The notes under the pieces: generated by a model
Told to the model about the DNA's origin: nothing
What the model saw: only the letters and a program-made list of their open reading frames with translations
Database searches by the model: none
Program-made: the position numbers and the translations under genes
Source: Nitrospiria bacterium
Lineage (GTDB): Bacteria; Nitrospirota; Nitrospiria; JACQBZ01
Direction: 5' to 3'
Length of the DNA: 37,110 nucleotides
NCBI GenBank assembly: GCA_035498035.1
Contig: DATKAN010000027.1
Location: forward strand, 5,001 to 42,110
Shown: positions 8,229-16,161 of the stretch, in pieces
Layout: every line of letters begins with the position of its first letter
Position numbering within the stretch: position 1 is the stretch's first letter

Positions 8229-8783
8229 ATGCAACAATCGGAGTGGAGCGGACGGGCGATAGGATCCATTTTAGGTATAATTTTAATTTGGATTCTTCTT
8301 GCCGCGTCCCCGGTTCAATCGGCGGACTCGCTTAAGATCGGCTATGTGGACGCGCAAAAGGTTCTGGACGGCACCAAGGCCGGGAAAAAGGCCAAGGCGG
8401 ACATGGAGGAATTTGTCAAAAGCCGTCAGAAAATCATCGATCTGGACGAGTCCGAGATCAAACAGCTCCAGGACGATTTGACCCGCCAGGCCGCGGTGTT
8501 GAGTCCCGAGGCCCGCAAAGAGAAGGAGGACGCCTTGCAACGCAAGGTGATGGAATATCAGAAGCGGGCGGGCGAGTTGAACAAGGAGGTCCAGGACAAG
8601 AAAAAAGAGGTGCTTGATAACTTCAACAAGGATCTGGAGGGCGTCGTAAAAAAAGTGGCCGAGCGGGACGGATACGCCTATATCATCGACCGGAATGCCG
8701 AAGGCGGCGTGTTGCTCTATGCCAAAGACTCCCTCGATTTGACGGGCGACGTGGTCAAGGAGTTTGAGAAAGCCTTTCCGTGA
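8229..8783 (+). CDS. skp: OmpH/Skp-family periplasmic chaperone
   Basis: Skp binds unfolded outer-membrane proteins in the periplasm and delivers them to BamA. The 184-residue protein begins with a signal peptide (hydrophobic ILGIILIWILLAASPVQSA, cleavage near residue 34). The start of the mature protein, KIGYVDAQKVLDGTKAGKKA, is the family hallmark. A long charged coiled coil (about residues 55-140) forms the tentacles, and the C-terminus returns to the body domain (RDGYAYIIDRNAEGGVLLYA). The ribosome-binding site GGAGAGG is close to the ATG. It lies 24 bases after bamA, matching the usual pairing. Confidence 0.93.
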   Translation: MQQSEWSGRAIGSILGIILIWILLAASPVQSADSLKIGYVDAQKVLDGTKAGKKAKADMEEFVKSRQKIIDLDESEIKQLQDDLTRQAAVLSPEARKEKEDALQRKVMEYQKRAGELNKEVQDKKKEVLDNFNKDLEGVVKKVAERDGYAYIIDRNAEGGVLLYAKDSLDLTGDVVKEFEKAFP

Positions 8784-8801
8784 TCCCCTCCGGTCGGCAG
8801 G

Positions 8802-9869
8802 ATGAGGAACATGAAACCGGTATCCTTGAGAAAACTGGCGGAAACGATTGACGGACGCCTTCTGGGCGATCCCGACGTGCCGATTCACGGCGTGGCCGGG
8901 ATCAAGGAGGCCCGGCCGGGCGAAATCACGTTTTTGGCCAATGCCAGGTATGCCTCCTTGTTGCCCGAGACCCGGGCGTCCGCCGTCATTTTATCCAAGC
9001 CCCATCCCGATGTTCCCTGCGCCCAGGTGATTGTCGAGGATCCGTACTATGCCTTCGCCCGAGTCGTTTCCGTCCTGGTGGAGCCGCCGGGCCGGGCGAT
9101 CGGGGTGAGCCCGCTGGCGGCGATCGGAAAGGCGGTACGGCTGGGCCGGGACCTCTCGATCCATCCCTTCGTGACCCTCGGGGATCGGGCCGTGATCGGA
9201 GACCGCGTCGTGCTGTACCCCGGCGTTTTTATCGGCGAAGAAACCGAGATCGGCGACGACACGGTGATCCATGCCAATGTCAGTGTTCGGGAAAAGGTGA
9301 TCATCGGCCGCCGGGTGATTATTCATAGCGGCACGGTGATCGGGAGCGACGGTTTTGGATTTGCCACGCACAAGGGCCGGCATCACAAGATTCCGCAGAT
9401 CGGAACCGTGGTGATCGAGGACGATGTTGAGATCGGCGCCAACGTCGCCGTGGACCGGGCCGCGATGGGCAGGACCATGATCCGAAGGGGAACAAAGATC
9501 GACAATCTGGTTCAGATCGCGCATAATGTGACGGTGGGCGAGGATTGTTTGCTCGTGTCGCAGGTGGGAATTTCGGGAAGCACGGTCATCGGCCATCATG
9601 TGACCTTGGCCGGGCAAACCGGCGTGGCCGGGCATCTGACCGTCGGGGACAACGTCGTGGCCGGCGGAAGGACGGGGGTGACGAAAGACGTCGCTTCGAA
9701 TCAGGTCGTTTCGGGCTATCCGGCGTTGCCGCATCGGGAATGGCTCGCGGCGCAGGCCACGTTCCCGCAGCTTCCCGAACTTCGGAAGCGGATCAAGGAA
9801 TTGGAGACGAAGCTGGAGCGTCTTGAAAAACAGAGGGGCGGCGAACCCCCGGAGCGGAGCGGACGATGA
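8802..9869 (+). CDS. lpxD: UDP-3-O-(3-hydroxyacyl)glucosamine N-acyltransferase
   Basis: LpxD adds the N-linked hydroxyacyl chain to UDP-3-O-acylglucosamine, the third step of lipid A synthesis. The 355-residue protein has an N-terminal uridine-binding domain (residues 1-105), a left-handed beta-helix made of hexapeptide repeats (about 110-310), and a C-terminal helical tail with a coiled coil ([19 protein letters not shown]). The catalytic His lies in QIAHNV (His241). Two ATG codons are possible (8802 and 8811) and neither has a clearly better ribosome site. The stop overlaps the fabZ start as ATGA. Confidence 0.96.
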   Translation: MRNMKPVSLRKLAETIDGRLLGDPDVPIHGVAGIKEARPGEITFLANARYASLLPETRASAVILSKPHPDVPCAQVIVEDPYYAFARVVSVLVEPPGRAIGVSPLAAIGKAVRLGRDLSIHPFVTLGDRAVIGDRVVLYPGVFIGEETEIGDDTVIHANVSVREKVIIGRRVIIHSGTVIGSDGFGFATHKGRHHKIPQIGTVVIEDDVEIGANVAVDRAAMGRTMIRRGTKIDNLVQIAHNVTVGEDCLLVSQVGISGSTVIGHHVTLAGQTGVAGHLTVGDNVVAGGRTGVTKDVASNQVVSGYPALPHREWLAAQATFPQLPELRKRIKELETKLERLEKQRGGEPPERSGR

Positions 9870-10318
9870 TCAAGGCAAGCGAGATTCTGGAAATCCTTCC
9901 CCACCGATATCCGTTTTTGCTCGTCGATCGGATCGAGGAGATCGAGATCGGCAAGCGGATCGTGGGCATCAAGAACGTGACGATCGGCGAGCCGTACTTC
10001 CAGGGCCATTTTCCGGATCGCCCGATCATGCCGGGAGTTCTGATTATCGAGGCGATGGCCCAGGTCGGCGGGGTGTTGGCCTTCAAATCCAGCCAGGATC
10101 CGAAGAAAAAACTGGTCTACTTTTTGGGGATTGAAAAGGCCAAGTTTCGAAAACCGGTCTTGCCCGGGGATCAACTGCGGTTTGAGTTGACGGTGGCGCA
10201 GAGTCGTCCGCCGTACTGGAAGCTCAAGGGGACCGCCCATGTGGAGAAGACCCTCGTCTGCGAAGCGGACCTGACGGCCATGTTGGCGGACGACGGGGAG
10301 GGAGGATCGACCCGGTGA
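9866..10318 (+). CDS. fabZ: 3-hydroxyacyl-ACP dehydratase FabZ
   Basis: FabZ removes water from 3-hydroxyacyl-ACP in fatty-acid elongation, and so competes with LpxA and LpxD for the same acyl-ACP pool. The 150-residue hotdog-fold protein has the signature [13 protein letters not shown] (residues 9-21) and the catalytic helix [20 protein letters not shown], with His48 and a Glu in IIEAMAQ. Length matches the family. It overlaps lpxD by 4 bases and lpxA by 4 bases (GTGA), so the trio is translationally coupled. Confidence 0.97.
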   Translation: MIKASEILEILPHRYPFLLVDRIEEIEIGKRIVGIKNVTIGEPYFQGHFPDRPIMPGVLIIEAMAQVGGVLAFKSSQDPKKKLVYFLGIEKAKFRKPVLPGDQLRFELTVAQSRPPYWKLKGTAHVEKTLVCEADLTAMLADDGEGGSTR

Positions 10319-11091
10319 CGCGAATTCATTCGACGGCGCTGATTCATCCGAAGGCCCGAATCGACGACGACGTCGAGATCGGCCCCTTCTGCGTGATCGG
10401 CGAAAACGTTCAACTGCACCGGGGGGTTCAGGTCGCCTCGCATGTCGTGATCGAGGGTTGGACCGAAATCGGCGAGGGGTGTCGCATCTTCCAGTTTGCG
10501 TCCATCGGGGCCGTTCCCCAGGACCTGAAGTTTAGAGGTGAAAAATCTCATGTGGTGATCGGAAAGCAGAATACGATACGGGAATACGTCACCGTGCACC
10601 GCGGGACGGAGCCCGGGGGCGGGGTCACGAGAATCGGCGACCACAACCTCTTGATGGCCTACGTGCATGTCGCGCACGATTGCCAGATCGGGAACCGCGT
10701 CATCCTCGCCAACGCGGCGACCCTGGCGGGACATATCGTCGTTCAGGATAATGCGGTCATTGGCGGGGTGACGGGTCTGCACCAGTTTGTTCGCATCGGC
10801 CGTCACGCGATTATCGGGGGCTGCTCGGCGATCGCGCAGGATATCCCTCCGTTTGTATCGGCCGTGGGAAACCGGGCCAAGCTGTACGGCCTGAACACCG
10901 TCGGTTTGAAACGCCACGGATTCAGCGACGAGCAGGTGACCTCGCTCAAAACGGCCTACAAAATTCTGTTTCGATCGAAGCTATCGATGAAGGAATCCGT
11001 GGAGAAGATACGGAATGAACTCTCGGGGTCTCCGGAGGCCCAGGAGATGGCCACCTTTGTTGAAAGCTCCGAGCGGGGAGTTTGCCGGTGA
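10315..11091 (+). CDS. lpxA: Acyl-ACP--UDP-N-acetylglucosamine O-acyltransferase
   Basis: LpxA carries out the first step of lipid A synthesis, moving a 3-hydroxyacyl chain from ACP to the 3-OH of UDP-GlcNAc. The 258-residue protein has a left-handed beta-helix N-terminal part and a helical C-terminal part. The catalytic His lies in AYVHVAHDC. The GVTGLHQFVRIG and AVGNRAKLYGLNTVGLKR segments are diagnostic. Start is GTG, overlapping fabZ; a GGGGAGGGAGG ribosome-binding site lies just upstream inside fabZ. The stop overlaps the lpxI start. Confidence 0.97.
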   Translation: MTRIHSTALIHPKARIDDDVEIGPFCVIGENVQLHRGVQVASHVVIEGWTEIGEGCRIFQFASIGAVPQDLKFRGEKSHVVIGKQNTIREYVTVHRGTEPGGGVTRIGDHNLLMAYVHVAHDCQIGNRVILANAATLAGHIVVQDNAVIGGVTGLHQFVRIGRHAIIGGCSAIAQDIPPFVSAVGNRAKLYGLNTVGLKRHGFSDEQVTSLKTAYKILFRSKLSMKESVEKIRNELSGSPEAQEMATFVESSERGVCR

Positions 11092-11888
11092 AGACCTTGG
11101 GAATCATCGCCGGCAGCGGGACCTTTCCCTTGACGGTGGCCCGGGCGGCCCGGCAGGAAGGCTATCGCGTCGTCGCGGTCGCACACGAGGGTGAAACCCA
11201 CCCGGATCTGGCCGCTCAAGTTGACGAGTTGACCTGGATCTATGTGGGCGAGTTGAATAAATTGATCGCCGCGTTCAAAAAAGCCGGTGTGGCCGAGGCG
11301 GTCATGGCGGGAGGGATCAAGAAGGTCCGGCTGTTTGGAAACGCCCGGCCCGACCTGCGCACCCTGGCCTTGCTGGCCCGGGTCGGGATTAAAAAGGACG
11401 ACAGCCTCCTTCGCGCCGTCGCGGACGAGTTGGCCTCGGAGGGAATCCGGATCCGTTCGGCGACGGAAATGTTGACCGGCATCCTGATGCCCAAGGGGCT
11501 GTTGACGGAACGCTCCCTGACCGCGAGCGAGGAACAGGATGCGGAGTTCGGCTGGTCTCTGGCGAAGGAGATGGGCCGCTTGGACGTCGGACAATGCGTG
11601 GTGGTGAAGGACCGGACCGTCCTGGCTGTGGAAGCGATCGAGGGAACGGATGAGACCATCCGGCGCGGCGGACGCCATGGAGGGAAGGGGGCCGTCGTGG
11701 TGAAAGTGAGGAAACCCCAGCAGGATATCCGCTTTGATCTTCCGACGGTGGGACCGGTAACGGTCGATGTCATGGCCGAGATCGGGGCGGCGGTTCTGGT
11801 TCTGGAGGCCGGATGCACCATCCTGCTGGACAAAACCCTTCTTTTGGAAAAGGCTCGGGCGGCAGGCATTTCTGTCCTGGGCCGCTAA
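11088..11888 (+). CDS. lpxI: UDP-2,3-diacylglucosamine pyrophosphatase LpxI
   Basis: LpxI hydrolyses UDP-2,3-diacylglucosamine to lipid X and UMP. It is unrelated in fold to LpxH, which does the same step in gamma-proteobacteria, and is found in alpha-proteobacteria and several other diderm phyla. The 266-residue protein starts LGIIAGSGTFPL, has the N-terminal (residues 1-130) and C-terminal (about 135-266) domains of the family formerly called DUF1009, and contains VVVKDRTVLAVEAIEGTDET and GGKGAVVVKVRKPQQDIRFD. I chose GTG at 11088 because it overlaps the lpxA stop (GTGA) and has CGGGGAG 7 bases upstream; a TTG lies two codons earlier. Confidence 0.95.
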   Translation: MKTLGIIAGSGTFPLTVARAARQEGYRVVAVAHEGETHPDLAAQVDELTWIYVGELNKLIAAFKKAGVAEAVMAGGIKKVRLFGNARPDLRTLALLARVGIKKDDSLLRAVADELASEGIRIRSATEMLTGILMPKGLLTERSLTASEEQDAEFGWSLAKEMGRLDVGQCVVVKDRTVLAVEAIEGTDETIRRGGRHGGKGAVVVKVRKPQQDIRFDLPTVGPVTVDVMAEIGAAVLVLEAGCTILLDKTLLLEKARAAGISVLGR

Positions 11889-11891
11889 ACC

Positions 11892-12572
11892 ATGGCGATC
11901 GATGGAATTACCAGAGAGAATCTCCTCCAGCGATGCCTCAAACCGCTCCGATCCGCCAAACCCTGGCAGCCCGAGATTCTTTTGGTGCGGGGGGACGCGG
12001 GGCCGATCGTCGTGAAGGATTACAAAACCCGGCCGTTTCTCTATCGGTTTTTTGTGGGGCTTCCTTCCACATGGAATGAAGCCCGCATGTACCGGAAGCT
12101 GGCGGGCCTAGGGGGCATCCCGCGTTTTTACGGAAAGCTGGACCGCTATGCCCTGGCCATGGAGTACATCGAGGGTCGAAACGCATCCACGTATAAAACC
12201 GGCCAGCTGCCCCATGATTTTTTTCATCGCCTGAAACGGATCATCGACTCGGTCCACGAGCGGAATATCGTTCTGTGCGATCTGAGAAACAGGAAGAATA
12301 TTTTGATTTCAAACAACGGCGAACCGTATTTGATCGACTTCTGCACGGCGTTTGAGCGGGGAAGGCGCTGGAGTTTTCTCCGGAACGGACTTCACCGGAT
12401 CTTCACCCAGGATGATTACCTTGGACTGGCCAAACTCAAACGTCATCTGGCGCCGGAACTCCTGACCGCGGAGGAAGCCGATCGACTCGACCGGGGTCTG
12501 TTCCTGCAGCATGAAGCCGTCGCCGTCCGAAATTTCTGTGTGCGGTGGTTGAAACAGTTGGTGAGCAAATAG
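11892..12572 (+). CDS. LPS (Kdo/heptose)-kinase-like protein
   Basis: The 226-residue protein has the core of a protein-kinase-like fold in compact form. It shows a VVKDYK lysine (about residue 42), a hinge-like AMEYIEG, a catalytic loop CDLRNRKNIL (Asp and Asn kept) and a metal-binding IDF in place of DFG. This layout is shared by the RIO-like and WaaP/KdkA group that phosphorylates Kdo or heptose of LPS. Its place between lpxI and lpxB supports a lipid A or core kinase. There is no clear ribosome site; it starts 3 bases after lpxI and probably relies on coupling. The exact substrate is inferred from position only. LpxK is present elsewhere, so this is not the lipid A 4'-kinase. Confidence 0.75.
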   Translation: MAIDGITRENLLQRCLKPLRSAKPWQPEILLVRGDAGPIVVKDYKTRPFLYRFFVGLPSTWNEARMYRKLAGLGGIPRFYGKLDRYALAMEYIEGRNASTYKTGQLPHDFFHRLKRIIDSVHERNIVLCDLRNRKNILISNNGEPYLIDFCTAFERGRRWSFLRNGLHRIFTQDDYLGLAKLKRHLAPELLTAEEADRLDRGLFLQHEAVAVRNFCVRWLKQLVSK

Positions 12573-12601
12573 GAACCGATCGGGAGAAGGGCGGCCCATC
12601 G

Positions 12602-13762
12602 ATGTCGCAACGTACGATTCTCATCGTTACCGGAGAGGCCTCGGGCGATCTGCACGGCGCGGAACTGGCGCGAGCCCTTCTTCAACAACAACCGGATTTA
12701 CGCCTCCTCGGCATGGGAGGAGCCCGGATGAAGGTGGCCGGGGTGGAACTCATTTTCGACAACCGGCAACTGGGTGTGATGGGTCTGATCGAGGTCCTTC
12801 AGAGATGGCGGTCGGTTCTCCGGGCCTTCAAGACGGTCGAGGAGGTTCTTTTGCATCGGGGCGTCGATCTGGTCGTCCTGATCGATTCCCCGGATTTCAA
12901 TCTACGGGTCGCCCGGTTGGCCAAGCGGATGAAAATTCCGGCCGTCTACTACATCGGTCCCAAGGTATGGGCTTGGAGGGCGGGTCGTCTCAAAACGGTC
13001 AAAAAATGGGTCGACCGGATGTTGGTGATTTTTCCGTTTGAAGAGCCCTTGTACCGGGATGCCGGGGTGCCCTGCGAATTTGTCGGCCATCCGCTGTTGG
13101 ATGAAATTCCCAACACCCTCGACCGCCACGGCTTGCGTCGCCGGTACGAAATTCCGGATGACGCCGTGGTCGTGGCCCTGTTGCCCGGCAGCCGCTGGAT
13201 GGAAATCAATCGCCTCCTGGACGTCATGACGGAGGCCCTTCGGCGGGTCCGAGAGGATCTGCCGTCGGTGGTCGGGATCATGCCGGTGGCGTCGTCCTTA
13301 TCGATGGCCGAAATTCGTCAGAAGCTGTCCGCACGAGCCGACGACCTGAGGCTGGTGGCCGGGGATGCCCCCCAGGTCCTCGCCTGTTCCGATTTTGCGG
13401 TCGTCGCCTCCGGGACCGCGACCCTCGAAGCGGCCATTGTGGGAACCCCGATGGTCGTTGTGTATAAAGTGACTCCCCTGACCATGCTCCTGGCCCGATT
13501 GCTGGTGAAGATTCGGTCGTCCGGACTGGTGAACATCCTTGCGGGTCGGGTGGTGGCTCCGGAACTGCTTCAATCGAATGCGACCCCGCAAAAAATCGCG
13601 GCGGTGGTTCTGGATCACCTGAGGAATCCGGACAAGATGCAGGAGCAAAAGAAATCGCTGGAAGAAGTCCGGGAGAAATTAGGCCTGCCGGGCGCCGCCC
13701 ATCGTGCGGCCGCGGGTATTCTGAAAATTCTGTCCCAAACCGCACGGACGGTCACGGTATGA
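12602..13762 (+). CDS. lpxB: Lipid-A-disaccharide synthase
   Basis: LpxB joins UDP-2,3-diacylglucosamine to lipid X to form the tetra-acyl disaccharide. It is a GT19 enzyme that acts at the inner membrane. The 386-residue protein has the family start ILIVTGEASGDLHGAELARA, the DSPDFNLR motif, YYIGPKVWAWR, FVGHPLLDE, LLPGSRWMEI and the sugar-binding ASGTATLEAAIVGTPMVVVY. The ATG at 12602 was chosen over an upstream in-frame codon at 12545 because the conserved region begins there. The stop overlaps the msbA ATG (ATGA). Confidence 0.97.
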   Translation: MSQRTILIVTGEASGDLHGAELARALLQQQPDLRLLGMGGARMKVAGVELIFDNRQLGVMGLIEVLQRWRSVLRAFKTVEEVLLHRGVDLVVLIDSPDFNLRVARLAKRMKIPAVYYIGPKVWAWRAGRLKTVKKWVDRMLVIFPFEEPLYRDAGVPCEFVGHPLLDEIPNTLDRHGLRRRYEIPDDAVVVALLPGSRWMEINRLLDVMTEALRRVREDLPSVVGIMPVASSLSMAEIRQKLSARADDLRLVAGDAPQVLACSDFAVVASGTATLEAAIVGTPMVVVYKVTPLTMLLARLLVKIRSSGLVNILAGRVVAPELLQSNATPQKIAAVVLDHLRNPDKMQEQKKSLEEVREKLGLPGAAHRAAAGILKILSQTARTVTV

Positions 13763-15501
13763 AGATGGTTCGCCGGTTGTTCGGTTATCTCAAACCCTAT
13801 TGGAAGAGCCTGGTCGGCGCCACGGTCTGCGCCGGGGTCGTGGCCCTTCTGACGGCCTCCTACGCCTGGATGGTGAAGCCGATCATCGACGAGATCTTTA
13901 TTAAGAATCGGTGGGACCTGCTGGTCTGGATCATCCCGGCCATCGTTGCCGTGGGCATTACCAAGGGAGGGTTTAATTACGCCCGGTCTTATTTGATGCG
14001 CTATGCCGGGAACCGCGCCATCGCGGCCATTCGACTCGATTTGTTCCAGAAACTGATCCGGATGCCGATCGGATTCTTCAGCCATCAACGGACCGGCCAC
14101 CTGATGTCCTTGATCGTCAGCGACGCCGGAATGGTCCAGCAGGTGATTGCGACCGTGATCCGCGATCTGTTCCAGCAGTCGCTTACCATGATCTCGCTTG
14201 TGGGGGTTCTCTTCTACCTGAATTGGCGGCTGGCGCTGGCCGCGATCGTTGTGGTTCCGTTCTCGACCTATCCCATGAGCCGGATCGGAAAACGGATCCG
14301 GCGGATCGCTCATTCCGGCCAGGAGAAGATCGCGGAGTTGTCGACGTTGCTGAACGAAACCCTGTCCGGGGTCCGCTTGATCAAGGCGTTCGGATCCGAG
14401 CCGTTTGAAATCGACCGGTTTGACCGCAAGAATCAGGAGTATTTTCAGAAGACGATGAAAACCACGCGTCTCTCCGAGCTGGTGCCGGGGATCATGGAAG
14501 GGGCCGGGGCGGTCGCCGCGGCCCTGATCATCGGTGTCGGCGCCTACGAGGTCCGGATGGGGAGGATGACGCCGGGCGGTTTCTTTTCGTTTCTGGGCGC
14601 GAGCTGGCTCATGTACGCGCCCGTTCGTCACCTGGCGGCTACCTCGACGATGATCCAGCAGACCATCGCGGCGATCGACCGGATTTTTTGGATGCTGGAT
14701 CAACCCAGCGAGCAGATCAAGGATCAGGGAAAACAGGTCCTGCAGCCGGTGAAACGGGAGATCACGTTCGAACGCCTCTCTTTTTATTATGAGGGAATGG
14801 AGGAAGCGGCCCTTCGGGAGATCGACCTGACGGTCACGGCGGGAGAAGTCGTGGCCTTGGTCGGGAGCTCCGGTTCGGGGAAGACGACCTTGATGAATCT
14901 CCTGCTTCGTTTCTATGATCCGACCGAGGGCGTGATCCGCATTGACGGGACGGACCTTCGCGACGTGACCCTGGAGTCCCTCCGTAAACAGATCGGCCTG
15001 GTCGCCCAGGAAACCATTCTTTTCGACGATACGGTGGCGCGAAACATCGCGTACGGACTGGGACCGGTCGATCCCAAGCGGGTCATCGAGGCGGCGCGGG
15101 CGGCCTACGCGCACGAATTCATCCAGCGCCTGCCCCAGGGATACGACACGATGATCGGGGAGCGCGGGGTCCGGCTCTCCGGCGGACAACGTCAGCGATT
15201 GGCGGTTGCGAGGGCGATCTTGAGGGATTCGCCCATCCTGATTCTGGACGAGGCGACCTCGTCGCTCGATTCGGAGTCCGAGATGTACATCCAGAAGGCC
15301 CTGGCGAATCTGCTCAAAAACCGGACAACGTTCGTGATCGCCCACCGTCTCTCGACCGTCCAGAACGCCAGCCGCATCGTCGTCGTCGAGCAGGGACGGA
15401 TCGTTGAAATCGGCCGGCACCAGGACCTCCTCCTGCGGGGCGGCGTTTACAAGAAACTCTATCAACTGCAGTTCCGGGAGCAGTATGCGGAAACGCTTTG
15501 A
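13759..15501 (+). CDS. msbA: Lipid A export ABC transporter MsbA
   Basis: MsbA flips core-lipid A across the inner membrane using ATP. The 580-residue half-transporter has six membrane helices in the first 320 residues and a nucleotide-binding domain after about 340. Walker A is GSSGSGKTT (369-377), the signature is LSGGQ (473-477), Walker B ends in Asp497-Glu498, and the H-loop is AHRLSTV. The coupling-helix region is typical of lipid exporters. Its place between lpxB and later lipid A genes favours MsbA over a generic exporter. It overlaps lpxB by 4 bases and the following acyltransferase gene by 17 bases. Confidence 0.94.
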   Translation: MKMVRRLFGYLKPYWKSLVGATVCAGVVALLTASYAWMVKPIIDEIFIKNRWDLLVWIIPAIVAVGITKGGFNYARSYLMRYAGNRAIAAIRLDLFQKLIRMPIGFFSHQRTGHLMSLIVSDAGMVQQVIATVIRDLFQQSLTMISLVGVLFYLNWRLALAAIVVVPFSTYPMSRIGKRIRRIAHSGQEKIAELSTLLNETLSGVRLIKAFGSEPFEIDRFDRKNQEYFQKTMKTTRLSELVPGIMEGAGAVAAALIIGVGAYEVRMGRMTPGGFFSFLGASWLMYAPVRHLAATSTMIQQTIAAIDRIFWMLDQPSEQIKDQGKQVLQPVKREITFERLSFYYEGMEEAALREIDLTVTAGEVVALVGSSGSGKTTLMNLLLRFYDPTEGVIRIDGTDLRDVTLESLRKQIGLVAQETILFDDTVARNIAYGLGPVDPKRVIEAARAAYAHEFIQRLPQGYDTMIGERGVRLSGGQRQRLAVARAILRDSPILILDEATSSLDSESEMYIQKALANLLKNRTTFVIAHRLSTVQNASRIVVVEQGRIVEIGRHQDLLLRGGVYKKLYQLQFREQYAETL

Positions 15502-16161
15502 CGGGATCCTGCTCCGATTGATTCCGTGGCTGGGATACGGGGTGATCCGCGGGCTTCGATGGACGATGCGGATCAAAACCCTGAATGGCGGAATGACCGA
15601 CGCGCTCTGGAATGAAGGCCGGAATTTCATCGTCGCCTTCTGGCACGGCCGGCAACTGATGGTGCCGTACGCCTACAAAGGTAAGCGGGGCACGGTCCTG
15701 ATCAGCCAGCATCGGGACGGCGAACTGATCGCCCGAACGGTCGCTTATTTCGGGTTTCATGCCGTCCGGGGTTCCACGACTCGCGGCGGGGCCAGGGCCC
15801 TGCGCCGACTGGTCCAGTCGGCCCGTTCGGGAAACGACGTCGGCGTCACCCCGGACGGACCCCGCGGACCGAGGCAGACGGTTCAACCGGGCGTGGTGGA
15901 ACTGGCGAAGCTGACGGGGTTGCCGATATTCCCGTTGACCTTCAGCGCCTCTAAAAAAAAATCCTTCAGACCTGGGATGGCTTTCTGATTCCGTGTCCGT
16001 TCAGCCGCGGGGTCTTTATCTGGGGGGATCCCGTCCGGGTGCCCGACGACGCCGACCGGGAGATGCTGGAGGAAAAGCGCAAAGAGCTGGAAAAACGGCT
16101 TCAGGATATTACGGAGAAAGCGGATCAAATTTGGGAGTCGTCTTCTACAACCTCGTTTTGA
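15485..16161 (+). CDS. DUF374 lysophospholipid acyltransferase-like protein, frameshifted at A9
   Basis: The reading frame beginning ATG at 15485 (GGGAG 4 bases upstream) encodes a DUF374/LPLAT-like membrane-associated protein: FIVAFWHGRQLMVPYAY, ISQHRDGELIARTVAYFGF, RGSTTRGGARALRRLV and VTPDGPRGPR. As written it stops at 15988 after 167 residues. At nine A's (15953-15961) a -1 shift, or one extra A, continues with the expected family C-terminus (ILQTWDGFLIPCPFSRGVFI, then an ADREMLEEKRKELEKRL helix) and stops at 16161, giving 225 residues, a normal length. It may be a slippage-expressed or phase-variable gene, a decaying gene or a homopolymer error. It probably acts on an acyl glycolipid at the membrane; DUF374 is often found beside lipid A genes. 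Confidence 0.8.
15953..15961 (+). repeat. A9 homopolymer at a frameshift point
   Basis: Nine consecutive A's occur inside the DUF374-like gene. In frame 0 they make three AAA codons, so an A-AAA-AAA slippery heptamer is present in the correct phase for -1 slippage. The new frame restores the conserved C-terminal region. I see no obvious upstream Shine-Dalgarno-like stimulator and no strong hairpin directly downstream. Confidence 0.9.

Noticed and set aside
13615-15630. A 671-residue open frame on the minus strand opposite lpxB, msbA and the DUF374-like gene
   Set aside because: It lies exactly antisense to strongly supported genes, its translation has no recognisable motif and is rich in Asp, His and Arg as expected from reverse reading of GC-rich codons.
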